Of a stretch of 64,000 bases of DNA, positions 1 through 11,084 are shown one piece after another. Positions within the stretch are counted from its first letter, which is position 1. Every line of letters begins with the position of its first letter. This DNA is from Mallotus nudiflorus (lineage: Eukaryota; Streptophyta; Magnoliopsida; Malpighiales; Euphorbiaceae), in contig CANTUR010000892.1 in assembly GCA_947683625.1 (NCBI GenBank), positions 248,001 to 312,000 of the forward strand, given 5' to 3'. The notes under the pieces are model-generated. The model did not search any database. It was not told the DNA's origin and saw only the letters and a program-made list of their open reading frames with translations. The translations under genes and the position numbers were made by a program.

Positions 1-2510
1 TTTTTGTGAATTTTTGATTATTTTATTATTATTTTCTAAATTTCGAAAATTAATTAATTAAATTATGAAATTGTGTTTTATGATGATTATAGGAGTTGAA
101 ATGAATTATAGAAATTTATTTGTAATTTTTGTGAATTTTTATGTATTTATTTGGAATTTATTAATTTTATGTAATTTTGAAAAATAGGGTTAATTATGTG
201 TTTAATTGAAATAAATTGGTAAATTGAGTATATTTATTGATATTATTGAATTATATGTTGAGAAATTAATTTTTGAGTAATCATATAATTTTTGGTGAAT
301 TTTTGAACATTTATAGTGAATATATATATATAGGGGTATTTTGGTAAATTTACAATAAATTAATTAAAAATATAATTAAATTGGTTTTAATAATTATTTG
401 AGCTATAAAAATTATTTCTGCAAATTTTTAGTATTTTTAACTAATTAAAACTATTTTTCGTAAATTATTTTTAAATTATATATATTATACGATTTTTCTA
501 AATAAAATGAGTTTTTAGCGGTTTTTAATAAGTTTTAGGGTTAATTACGTAATTTGGATTTATAAAATTTTTTAGGAAATTTTTTTTGATTAATAATAGT
601 ATATTATGTATATTTTGTATTATATGGATAAATATGTAATTTTATGCTAATTATAGTTAAATACATATTTTAGTTGGTTTTATTAATATTTAAGAGGTTT
701 AGAGGATTTTTTTTATAAATTAATTGATATTTTTAATTAAGTAATGTTAATTTTGAATATTGTTTCCAAATATTTTATATATATGTATAATATATTATTT
801 TGGTAACAAAAAATGTATATATGGTTATATTTAGCATATTTGGTATAATGGTTTTAATTAAGGTATTTGTTGATAGTTATATTAATTATGAATTATATAT
901 ATGCATATTTTAAGAATAATGTATATTATTGGAAATTATGGGTTTTTATATATTTATGTCTAATTAAATTTAATTAAGTTTCATGTTATACTTTAAATAT
1001 GATTTTAATGTTTATTTATGAAAGTAAAATTTTCTAGAACTTATTAATTAGAATTGAGTTGTGAATCCGGTCGGGCTAATACTGTGTTGGAGAGCCGACT
1101 CAAGTGTAGACTGTGTGCGAATTTTTAGAAGTGCGTTTTTCATGCAGGAATGACTCTACCTATGATAGAGAGATGTCCGTTTTACAGAGGAGATTCTGTC
1201 AAAATTTTGATAGATGTTCTTGTAAAATGTGATACTCGTAAAATTTCTACCGTTAGTTAGGTTAAATCCTGTCTGTCGAGTCTTTTCCGGTTTTCCTCGA
1301 GTCAGTCTGGAATTTCATTATTTTGTTGATTGTTGATTTCGATTCCTTAGTCATGTTTTAAAAGTCGATTATTGTTTTCTTTTAGAGCATTTCGGAGCAG
1401 AAGCTGTGAGGCCGAGGCAGACGCGTGGTCGTCAGCCTTCGCATTCATCCTGTAAGTCAATAGAATGATATGTGCATGTGTTTATTTAAAGAATGGATGC
1501 GCTCGTAGTTCTATTATGATGATTATATGATTTATTTAATGTAATGCTATTGTTTACGATTTAAATGTATTTTATTTATTTAAAATCGATTGAGAAATTT
1601 TGGTAGAACGGGCTACCTGGTGGGCTTCACCAGGACTATGTGCACATGGTAGAGATTGAGAGATGGATCCGATAACTGTATGATTGATGAATGTTAAACT
1701 GGGACGGGTGCCTCGGTAGAAGCCTTTGCTCTCAGGGACCGCCAGTGATTGGAAAGTCAGTAATGGACTGGGATGGGTGCCTCGGTTGATGCCTTAGCTC
1801 TCGGGGATCGCCAGAGCCATATATTTGGATTAAGTGAATGACTACGGCTTGGTGCCTCGATTGATGCCTTTGCTCTCGGGGACCGGTAGTCTAGTTGGAA
1901 TAAGTGGGCCTAGCTGGCCATTTAGATTTTGGGTTTAGGGTTCTACCGAGATTTTTTTCAAAAGCTATACTTATACATTATAAATTATTTTCACTATAAA
2001 CATATATAGTTTTTAAAAAGGGTTTTCAAACTGTACAACTCTTTTTATTGACTTACTCAGTGAGGTCTGATTCCCCTCAATTTATTCTTTTCAGTAGCTT
2101 GGGAGTTCGACCTCAGACTACCTCCACGCCGGGTTTCTTCTTCATCGACTATTTTATGTAGGTCATTGTAAGCTGTACTGTGTATAAATCTAGGTTGCTG
2201 CAGTAGTATATGTATAAAAGATTTGTATGGTTTAAACATAATTATGTAACCTATTTGTGTAAACCACGCTTATGTATAAGATTAAATTTGATTTATAATA
2301 TGGGATGTTGAAACACATTATTATTTAAGCGGTTGAATTTGTGTATTCTGAGAAAAATCAGTTTGATAATGTGTTCTGTTTTCAAGTAAAGTTTAATATA
2401 TGAATGGTTTTATTTTCTTTTTCCTTTAGGCTTACTACGGGTTTCGGATACCTTATGCTTGCCCATTCCCTAGTGCCGGTCACGTGCCCTCGGGTTCGGA
2501 GCATAAGTTT
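1..2510 (+). repeat. 3' part of a Tekay/Del-like Ty3/gypsy LTR (relic)
   Basis: Long AT-rich stretch that becomes GC-richer from about 1060. Its last 60 bases (about 2450-2500) contain the phrase tagtgccggtcacgtgccct followed by cgggttcgg, which I recognise as the 3' end of LTRs of Tekay/Del-type Ty3/gypsy elements in dicots. The first 227 bases are repeated at about 3619-3845, so the window begins inside this LTR. No gag or pol follows. Family assignment rests on motif memory, not alignment. Confidence 0.55.
1695..1895 (+). repeat. Three degenerate tandem units inside the LTR
   Basis: The block ggtgcctcggt ... gcctttgctctc ... ggga(c/t)cg occurs three times (starting near 1707, 1775 and 1850), with a spacing of about 68 to 78 bases. 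It lies in the GC-rich part of the LTR. Its role is unknown; such repeats are common in long plant LTRs. Confidence 0.7.
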
Positions 2511-2512
2511 GA

Positions 2513-2942
2513 TTAATTGTATGGTGAAGATTTTTTAATGACCTATATTTTTTAAATTATCTTATTTTAGAATAAGATTTGCACTGTTAATAAAAATTTA
2601 AAAGTAAATTAAATTATTTACTATTTTATGATTATTATTATTATTATTAGTATTATTTTATGTTAAATAAATTTCCTAGGTAAATATTTATTTATTTGAG
2701 ACTTATTATTTCAAACATTAATTTATGTTATTGATGTTTATTTTTTTGGATAGAATTATTTTAAATAACATTATTTATGTGCATTATTATTTTTATCAAT
2801 ATACATTATTTATTTTATTATCAAATTGTTTTATTTGAATTAATGTTATTTTTTTAGTGTTATTTCATGTGTATATTATTGTGTGATGTGTGTGTGTTTA
2901 TTATTATATGTGTGTATATTTTTAATTGTATGGTGAAGATTT
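2513..2942. repeat. 388-bp AT-rich segment between exact 21-bp direct repeats
   Basis: A 21-base string starting ttaattgtatggtgaagatt is present identically at 2513-2533 and 2922-2942. The segment between is almost only A and T (many ttattatt runs) with no coding potential. It may be a target-site duplication of a SINE-like or other insertion, or a slippage/unequal-crossover product. Confidence 0.5.
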
Positions 2943-2974
2943 AAAGTTACATATTATAATATATATTTTTATTA

Positions 2975-2978
<4 letters not shown>

Positions 2979-3041
<63 letters not shown>
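2979..3041. repeat. (TA)n microsatellite
   Basis: About 60 bases of uninterrupted TA dinucleotide, followed by a catgcatgcatg stretch. Confidence 0.95.
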
Positions 3042-3044
<3 letters not shown>

Positions 3045-3149
3045 CACATGCATGCATGCAAGACTCATACATGCATGCATTCATTAACACTACATAAGAA
3101 ATAAATCGTGGACCAAAAGAAAATAACAAAGGAAGAAACAAAAGCATTT

Positions 3150-3846
3150 TTTTGGACAGAAACTTAACAAACCCATAAAATCACTATTCACTCATCTTCT
3201 CCCTCTCTGTTGCCGTCCGACCAATGCCTGTCGGAGTGCCTCTCCCCCATCCGCCTGTCGCCGTCCTCTTCCAGCCATCACCACCAGCAGCCACCATCAT
3301 CTCCGGCATCGTTGAGCAGCTCTGACAGTGAGTGACCGTGTATGAAGCTTTCTATCATCCCCTCCATTTTCGGTCGCTGTTCTTCTCATCGTCGGTCTCT
3401 TTCTCTTCCTTAGACACCGGTGAGTGTAAATCCAAGCTTCTTTTCAATTGATATTGTGTTTTGTAGGGTGGTGTGTGTTTTTTTTGTTTTTGGTTCATTA
3501 GGGTTTTAAATTTTTTTTAGGGTGTTAATGGTCAATTCATGAAAAATTTCTTCACAAACTTTATTCCTACAAGCTTAATCTATATGCTGTAATTTTTTTA
3601 GAATTTTTGGAAATTATTTTAATTTTTGTGAATTTTTAATTATTTTATTATTATTTTCTAAATTTCAAAAATTAATTAATTAAATTATGAAATTGTATTT
3701 TACGGTGATTATAGGAGTTGAAATGAATTATAGAAATTTATTTGTAATTTTTGTGAATTTTTATGTATTTATTTGGAATTTATTAAGTTTATGTAATTTT
3801 GAAAAATAGGGTTAATTATGTGTTTAATTGAAATAAATTGGTAAAT
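3150..3846 (+). repeat. 5' part of a second Tekay/Del-like LTR copy
   Basis: Positions 3619-3845 match 1-227 at high identity in direct orientation. The upstream part (3180-3420) is a C-rich leader with many ccg and cac triplets, as is usual in the first half of Tekay-type LTRs. The copy stops at 3846, where Copia coding sequence begins abruptly, so it is truncated or recombined there. Together with the copy at 1-2510 it implies a full LTR of about 3 kb. Confidence 0.5.
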
Positions 3847-4568
3847 GTGGTTTTTGATGAAGAAGCAAGTTAGAATTGGCACAACAATGAAGAAGCAACA
3901 GAAACTCAAATTGCACCAAATTTTGAAGAATCAAATAGAGCTGATAATGATATTATAGTAGCCTTATCTGATTCCTTTGGGTTGCCAATACCAACAAATA
4001 ACCTACAAAGACTTTCCAGCAGTTCATCTACTTAAAAAAGTTCATTTGAAGAATCTCCTCCAAGAAAGTTCAAATATTTTAAGGAGATATATATAAATAC
4101 TCAAGCTTTGTTTATTGGTGAGCTAACTTGTTTCAATAAAGCCGTTGAAAAAGAGGAGTGGGTTAAAGCAATGAAGGAAGAGTTAATTGCAATCAACAAA
4201 AATGAGATATGGGAGCTGGTGGACTTACCTAAAGGAAAGAATGCGATTGGACTGAAGTGGGTGTTTAAAACTAAGTACTTTACAGATGGAAGCATTAAAA
4301 GGCATAAAGCAATGTTGGTTGTAAAGGGATATGCATAAATGTATGGTGTGGACTATAAACATACTTTCTCTCTAGTTGCAAGATTTGAAACTATAAGAAT
4401 TTTCTTAGCCTTTGCTGCTTATATGAAGTTGACTATGTATCAATTTGATATTAAATATGCTTTTTTGAATGGAGAGCTCTTAGAGGAAGTGTATGCCACT
4501 CAATTTAAAGCGTTTGTTATTTGTGGGAAGGATGACAAAGTTTATAAGTTAAAAAATGCATTATATGG

Positions 4569-6154
4569 TGGGTTTTGTGATACAAAACACAGCAAAAATT
4601 GAAATTTAATTCATGAAAACCCTAAACCCTAATCTATGTAATTTGAGTAAATTGATTGAAAGAGATTCTAAACACTCATCAAGACAATCTTATAACAAGA
4701 TGGTTGGAAGGAAGAGAGGTTTACTCTGGTGACACTCTACCTCGAGCTTTTTATATAGGTATTGTTGGATAAAAGCACCATCAATTAAGCTACACCCTCT
4801 ATCAGTATCTATATGAATAAGGAATGCAAAATAGTATAGGTGTGCTAACACCTTTTTCTCTCTAAGACTCTTTTTAGTTTTCATCTCTCTATGTGTTTGT
4901 TTCTTTCATAAAGAAGTGGAGGAAGAATGAAGAGAATAATAGTTTAGCCTAAACCCTAGAGAATGAGATATATTTATAAACATTCTTTCTAGGGTTCCAT
5001 AAGCCTCCACTTACTAAAATAGTTTTAGTAAGATTAAACTTCCTCTTTTATTTTTAATCTAATTGTACAATTAGAATTATTTCATATTTAATTAAGATAA
5101 CTTTTACCTTAAATAATTAAGGAAATAAATAAATAAATTTAAATATGTACAAACATATATTTATTTATTCATTTATTTATTCTTTTCAAAGAGATTATTA
5201 TTGGGTTAATTAACCCAATTCTGCTTTGGGCTTGTTCTAAGTGTACGACCTTATAGGTTCTCACAATGTTAGTAGTGGGCCTAAAATTTTCATTTTAGCC
5301 CAAAAGTCATAATTGGTCTCTAGCAAGACATTATGACTACCCAAGTTGTGTGAAGGTCGATAATTCGACATAACTTAATCCACAACGTGTATTATAGCCC
5401 TTTTATCAAGTGATATCTTGATTGAATATAAGGCATGGAATATGTCATCCTTATATTGTTCAATCATATTGTTTCTCAATCCTAAATAGACTGATACTGA
5501 TAACTCTTTATCAACTCATTCTAGTATGACCATACATTTTCTCAGTCTTACTCATCGAGGGGCCCACATATACCTTATCATAATTAATGAGGGATAAATT
5601 TCATCTTAAGCACTCACATTCCTCACATAACTCATTCCATATCCAATCACAACCTATTTTACCATCCGGTTAAAGATGATGTAGGGATGTATCAAAATAT
5701 ATAACTCATCATACGGGAAACCATGGTGATTTTAGGTCAGAAGACTCAAATAATACTACTGTGATGAGAATTACTTATGACAATTATCCATGAAGTATTC
5801 TCATAATGGGTCCATCCAGTATATCATTTCTCTAAATATGCACCTATGAGTTTGACTCAATATCTCATATACATGATCAGTAAAACATAATCATCAATCA
5901 ACTTTATGTTAGTATTTATTCATTGTTGTTCCCACAACAATGATCGACTATGGATATTTAGATTAGAATTCAACTATCACCTAAAAGTTTTACTATCAAG
6001 TCACATTCTTAATGATCTTAGGTAGAATTAACTAATTAAGGATAATATCAGAATTAGTTAGTAATAAAAGAAATGCCTCTTTATTAATAAAATAGGAATA
6101 TGACAAAGTCAAAGTATGACCATTACATAATTGGCCTAGGGCATATCATTAACA
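4569..6154 (-). mobile_element. Solo LTR inserted in the Copia RT
   Basis: Read on the minus strand this 1.6 kb segment begins TGTTAATGATATGCCCTAGG and ends ACAAAACCCA, so it has TG...CA ends. It interrupts the Copia codons exactly between LYG and LKQAP. There is no coding sequence inside. A TATA-like stretch (minus strand, near 4965-4975) separates a long U3 from a shorter R-U5, as expected for an LTR. The flanks, atatgg on the left and tatagg on the right, are only an imperfect duplication, so the TSD has diverged or my end calls are off by a few bases. Confidence 0.7.
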
Positions 6155-7244
6155 CTTTATAGGTTAAATCAAGCACCAAAGGCATGGTATAACAAGATAG
6201 ATACCCATTTTTGCTCAAATGAATTTATAAGAAGAAAGAATGAGCTTACTTTTTACTTAAAGAGGCAAGGTATTGATTTCCTTATACTTTGCCTTTATGT
6301 TAGTAATATAATTTTTATAGGTACATCTAGTGCTTTAATTGAAGATTTTAAGGTTGGAATGATGAATAAGTTTGAGATGACATATTTAGGTGTATTACAT
6401 TACTTTCTTGGTTTTAAAGTGTTATAAAAGGAAGATGGTATCTTTATTTCTTAAATGAAAAATGCTACTGACTTGCTTAAAAGGTTTAATATGCTAAATT
6501 ATAATGGAATAATTATACTTATGAATTTGAATGAGAAGTTGCAGGTTGAATTAGATGGTACTAATAATGCATATGCCAAGTATTTCAGAAGCTTAGTAGG
6601 AGTGCTAATTTATTTAACTCACACACGACTTGATATTGCATTTTTAATTAGTGTTGTTTCTCAGTTTATGCAAAAACCTACAAAGCATCATCTTAGAGCA
6701 TTAACAAAGAGAATCTTGCGATATATGCCCAGAACAGTTGATTATGGGCTTTAGTATGCTGTAAATTCAGATTTTCATTTGTTGGGTTTTTCAGAAAGTG
6801 ATTGGGCAAGTTCTATAGAGGATAGGAAGAGCACTTCAAGTAGCATTTTTCATCTTGGGTTTAGAGAAATCACTTAGAGTTCTAAAAAGCAAGTAACCAT
6901 AACGTTGTCATCATCTAAAGCTGAATATGCTATGGCAACTTCAGAAGCATGTCAAGCTGTATGACTCAAAAGTTTACTTGTTGATTTTAGCCAAGAATAG
7001 AAAAGTGCAATTAAGATATTTTGTGACAAGAAAGCAGCTATTGCAATGAGTGAAAATCCAGTATTCCATGCTAGAACAAAGCATATTGACATTCAAATCC
7101 ACTTCATTCATGAGTTGGTAGCTGGAGGTTAAGTTTAGTTAAAGTATTGCTACACTAATGAATAAATTGCAGACATCTTTACAAAGTCACTTGAGATAAT
7201 CATGTTTATTTTAGAATAAGACTTGATGTGTTCAATTTTAAATC

Positions 7245-7253
7245 AAGGGGGAG
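7245..7253 (+). promoter_or_regulatory. Polypurine tract of the Copia element
   Basis: The string aagggggag lies immediately before the 3' LTR start tgttgaag, the standard plus-strand primer site for LTR elements. Confidence 0.85.
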
Positions 7254-7547
7254 TGTTGAAGTTGATTCAAAATAATTTGTATTTGATTTAGTCATTAAAG
7301 TTAATGTTAGTGTCAGTCTTTTACTCCTTAATTTTTGTTTCAGTTAGTAATAGTTAGTGGCAATAAGATTTGCTTGTTTGTTGAGAGTTTTTAGCTTTTT
7401 CAGTTAAGTATAAGCCTATAAAAAGGCACCATTAGTTCTTGAATAAATTGGGGAAAATCACGTTGATTCGTTACAGATTCTATCTTTGTTCATTCTAATG
7501 CAATTATGCAATTTTTAGTTTATTGTTATTCTCTGTTTTTTGCTACA
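7254..7547 (+). repeat. 3' LTR of the Copia element
   Basis: It starts TGTTGAAG right after the polypurine tract and ends TGCTACA, about 294 bp, typical of short Copia LTRs. A TATA box (cctataaaaaggc, 7415-7427) marks U3/R. No 5' LTR copy is present upstream; the 5' half of the element is lost at the 3846 junction. Confidence 0.8.
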
Positions 7548-7629
7548 ATTATTATTTTTATTTTCAGAATTCCCAATAAAAACATTTTGTGCTCATTATA
7601 AAGCACTTTTATGGAATATAATCATAGAA

Positions 7630-8045
7630 AGATTTTACTGTAACAATAGCAGCAACAATAATAATAATATATAGAACTACAGTAATTAAGAGGTGATTGA
7701 TAAAGGTTGAAATCCATGGAGAAGAGTTTCTTGCCAAACTTTGTCAATGCTAAAAATGGTGTCACCGCACTCATGCTCTTTCCAGTCTTCCAAAGCATGA
7801 ACAATTCCAACTGTTCTCCATGCACTCATTGCTTTTCTTGGCAACCAATCCTATTAGTTACATTTCATCTGTAAGTGCACTCATAATACATTTATTCATT
7901 GAATTAAATATAAAAAAAGTATATATGATTCTTTTTTATTAATGCATATTGGATAGCTCAGCTTCTAAAGTTGCGATGACATTCACTAAAGTATCATCAA
8001 TATAACTCAATTGTTCTTCTTCATTTAAAGTATCATCAACCAACC

Positions 8046-8078
<33 letters not shown>

Positions 8079-8280
8079 AAAATTAAAATAAAAATTATTA
8101 TTTACAAAACATATAATATATAGATAGTACATAAAAGAAGAAAGAAATTTATAAATTAAAAAGGGCCAATAAAAATTTCTTGCCTTTTGATCATAACTTT
8201 GAGCAAGAACAATGTTAGTTCCAAACTTGTTATCAAGCCTAAGCTTGTGATCCTCTTTGTGTAGTGTTGTGATCTGCATG
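7630..8280 (-). pseudogene. Unrecognised exon-like minus-strand coding stretches
   Basis: Three short open stretches on the minus strand read like real protein rather than chance. From upstream to downstream: 8279 to about 8178 (MQITTLHKEDHKLRLDNKFG...), about 8040 to 7940 (DTLNEEEQLSYIDDTLVNV..., ending at a stop), and about 7850 to 7690 (PRKAMSAWRTVGIVHALEDW..., ending QPLSITS stop). AT-rich, intron-like DNA with an (AT)n run separates the first two. I do not recognise the family. The pieces could be exons of one gene fragment, perhaps captured by a transposon. Splice sites are not convincing, so this is a low-confidence fragment. Confidence 0.3.
8045..8072. repeat. (AT)n microsatellite
   Basis: Short uninterrupted AT dinucleotide run inside the presumed intron of the unrecognised minus-strand fragment. 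Confidence 0.9.
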
Positions 8281-8396
8281 CTGATGGGAGGATTTTGTTA
8301 AATTTGAGTTTATTAGAACTATATTTTTTATTAGATTATTTGTACTACCTATTATAATTAAATTAATAAATGATGCTTACTTCGAATAATTTATGG

Positions 8397-8398
8397 TA

Positions 8399-8447
<49 letters not shown>
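8397..8447. repeat. (TA)n microsatellite
   Basis: About 48 bases of TA dinucleotide. Confidence 0.95.
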
Positions 8448-8450
<3 letters not shown>

Positions 8451-8474
8451 GCATTTGATGTCTCTAATATTCTA

Positions 8475-8582
8475 TAGCTGCAAAGGCTCCAACTAATTTG
8501 AAAGTCAAGCCGGTAAACTTTTACACTTTAGCTGCAAAGGCTCCAACTAATTTGAAAGTCAAGTCGGTAAACTTTTACACTT
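8475..8582. repeat. 54-bp tandem duplication
   Basis: Two consecutive 54-base units starting tagctgcaaaggctccaact, differing at one base (caagccgg versus caagtcgg). The near identity shows a recent duplication. Confidence 0.95.
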
Positions 8583-8955
8583 TAAAAAAAAATTTCACTT
8601 AATTACTCAACATCTAACATGTCCAATGGTTATTGAATGACATATATATTTTGCATGTTTTGTATTTGAATAATAAAAATATAATAAATATTACAAATTT
8701 AACCATTTAGGTAAAAATTTGCCATAAATGTTAAATTAGATAAATAATTAAATTAAATATTTTAAATATTCTATATGTTTTTTTTTAGTTTAGAATACTT
8801 TCAGTATCATTCAAGTTTTTGACACACATTATGTTTACAAGAAACATGCACATAATGGTTCTCATTCATCCTTCAATAATAACTAGTAGAAATGTCAAAG
8901 AGATTAAAGCTCATTAAATCTACAACAATAAACAAACACTGAAAACTGTTCTCAC
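8583..8955. other. AT-rich stretch without gene
   Basis: Nothing coding is seen. It probably holds the left end of the MULE whose transposase follows, but I could not identify a terminal inverted repeat. Confidence 0.5.
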
Positions 8956-8959
8956 ATTT

Positions 8960-10829
8960 TAGTCAATATCAAAGAACTTTCTGTTTAGAGTTGTCAGATC
9001 ATGCGCAAGAAAGTACTACATAAATTGCATAGATGATATTTGCAGCTGGAGTTTGAGAGCAAGTTGATTTAGAAACACATCAATGTTTCAAATTCGACAA
9101 TTCATAAATGAAAATACTTGTAACTTGGAAGCAAGACTGGGTAGCCACCACTACACAACAAAGAATGTCATTGTCAATTGCATAAAGTCCAAATACAATA
9201 GCATAAAAATGGTGTATACACCTACAGACATAATCAGAGATATGCAAACAGAATATAGAATCTCTGTCAACTACATGAAGGCTTGGAGATTAAAAGAGAG
9301 AGCTTTAGAACACATTAGGGGGCAACTAGATTAATCATTTTCATTTCTGCCCAGTTTCCTATACATGGTACAATAAACCAACCCAGGATCAATGGTAGAG
9401 CTCAAAAGAACAGATGATGGTAGATTTTTATATGTCTATATGGCGTTACATGCGAGCATAAATGGTTGGAAACATTGTATATTGGTAATTATTATTGACT
9501 GTACTTTCCTAAAATCAAAATTTGGAGGAATGCTCCTTTCAACTATAACATAAGACGCATTAGGTAAAATATTTCCATTAGCTTTTACTATTGTCAATTC
9601 TAAAAATGATGCGTCTTGGAAGTGGTTTTTTTGTGCAAGTAAAGCAAATGTTTGGTGTGAGAGACAAACTGTCAATCATATCTGATAGGCATGAGTGTAT
9701 TATTTCAGCAGTAAAAGAGGTGCACCCTGAAGCAACACATGTATTTTGTATCTTTCATATTATTAATAACCTAAAAACAAAGTTCAAAAGGAACACATTG
9801 TAGATCAAGGAATTATTTTTGGCAGCTGTAAAAAGCTACAAAATATAAGATTTTGATAGCAATATATTTGAAATACAAAAGATTGATAAAAGAGTCCATC
9901 AGTACCTAGAAGATATAGGACTTGACAAGTAGATAAAGGTACATTCAACAACTAACAGATTCAAAATGATGACATCTAACATTGTTGAATCACTCAACTT
10001 TTTTATAAAAAATGCACGGGAACTTCCAGTCATAACTTTACTTGAATATCTCTGAGGTTTAATACAAGAATGGACATACACTAACAAAAACATCACACTA
10101 AGCACATTCAGAAGCTTTGGAAAAAGCTTGAAGAAATACTCAACCAAAGCTACATAAAATCTTCGAAATTAAAGGTCAGCTCTAAAAATTTCTCTTATAT
10201 ATTTCACATCATCACTAAATGTTGTTTCTTCAATTTTTGGGTTTTACTTATCTTGAATTTTTTACAGTTTAATAATATTCTTATTTTGTGGTATACTGAA
10301 AACAACATGAATCAGTATTTTAAAGCTGATTATCTATACATATCTTTTATAAAATTGCATCCTTTTGGTTTCCATTAAGTTTATGATACATAAAAATAAA
10401 AAAAATGAATCTTTTCAGGTTAGAAGATCAAATAATGAACTGTTCAATATCTATAGTGAGGAAAAAAAATAGTCAACTTTAAAGACAAAACATGTACTTG
10501 TAACAAATTTCAGCTTGATGAACTACCATGCCAGCATGCATTAGTTGTTCTCAAAGAGTTAAATCAAGAGCCTTACACCTATTCATCATATTTCTACACT
10601 AAAGAGGCAATGCTTGCAACATAGTCTACCCTTTACTAAGTCAATCAGCATGGTGCATTCCAAATGCAATCAAAGACATGGTAGTACTACCTCCAAAAGG
10701 AAGCATTCATGCTAGATGACCTAAAAAGACAAGATTAAAAAATCCATAGGAAATTAAATCAGAAAATAAGTGCGGAAGATGTGGACCGTATGGACATAAT
10801 AGAGAGATGTTTAGAAATCCACCATAAAT
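8960..10829 (+). pseudogene. MuDR-like (MULE) transposase pseudogene
   Basis: Degenerate MuDR-family transposase. In order: an N-terminal DNA-binding region (RVVRSCARKYYINC near 8990, then MFQIRQFINENTCNLEARLG at 9083), the YTPTDIIRDMQTEY region, and the MULE catalytic core. The core includes the first Asp in DCTFLKSKFGG (about 9500), PLAFTIVNSKNDASW (about 9580) and the second Asp in IISDRHECI (about 9680) followed by HVFCIFHIINNLKTKFK. Further on are TTNRFKMMTSNIVESLN (about 9950) and LLEYL...EWTYTNKNI. A GT...AG intron fits about 10173-10419. The SWIM zinc finger (CTCNKFQLDELPCQHALVVL, about 10497-10556) and a terminal CGRCGPYGHN knuckle (about 10773) complete the usual layout. Several stops and frameshifts make it inactive. 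It converges on the DUF1985 gene, an association known for plant MULEs. Confidence 0.9.
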
Positions 10830-11084
10830 GCAGTGAAATTTACAATCATTTTAGTATATTTTCTATTTTCAGTATAAAAAACTGTCTGATACAATTATAG
10901 TGACATTAATCAAAACAATAAAAATTGAATTCACATTTTCTTCATTATATTTTTTTCAAACACAATTACAATTGTTAGATTTAAATATAAATATTTAGTG
11001 TAGAAACTAGAACCAAAATCCTCATATTATACATTATTCATAATATAAAAAGTTAGAACTTAAAATAATGAATTAGAAACTAAA

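Larger units (their letters stand above)
3847..7253 (+). pseudogene. Ty1/copia pol pseudogene (RT and RNase H), 5'-truncated
   Basis: Remnant of a Copia polyprotein. It opens in the linker before the reverse transcriptase. RT motifs follow: GLKWVFKTK near 4250, KGYA at about 4325, then a stop where Gln is expected, VDYKHTFSLVARFETIRIFL, YQFDIKYAFLNGELLEEVY and VYKLKNALYG, which is interrupted at 4568. The frame resumes at 6164 with the expected LKQAPKAWY-type continuation and reaches a YVSN box at 6296-6307 where YVDD is normal. RNase H is seen as DWASSIEDRKSTSS (about 6800), SSSKAEYAMA (about 6910) and the C-terminal ARTKHIDIQ and ADIFTK motifs (about 7070-7190). Gag, protease and integrase are absent. 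Several in-frame stops make it inactive. A polypurine tract and 3' LTR follow directly. Confidence 0.9.

Noticed and set aside
2947..3147. Tyr/Ile-repeat reading
   Set aside because: Translation of the (TA)n microsatellite.
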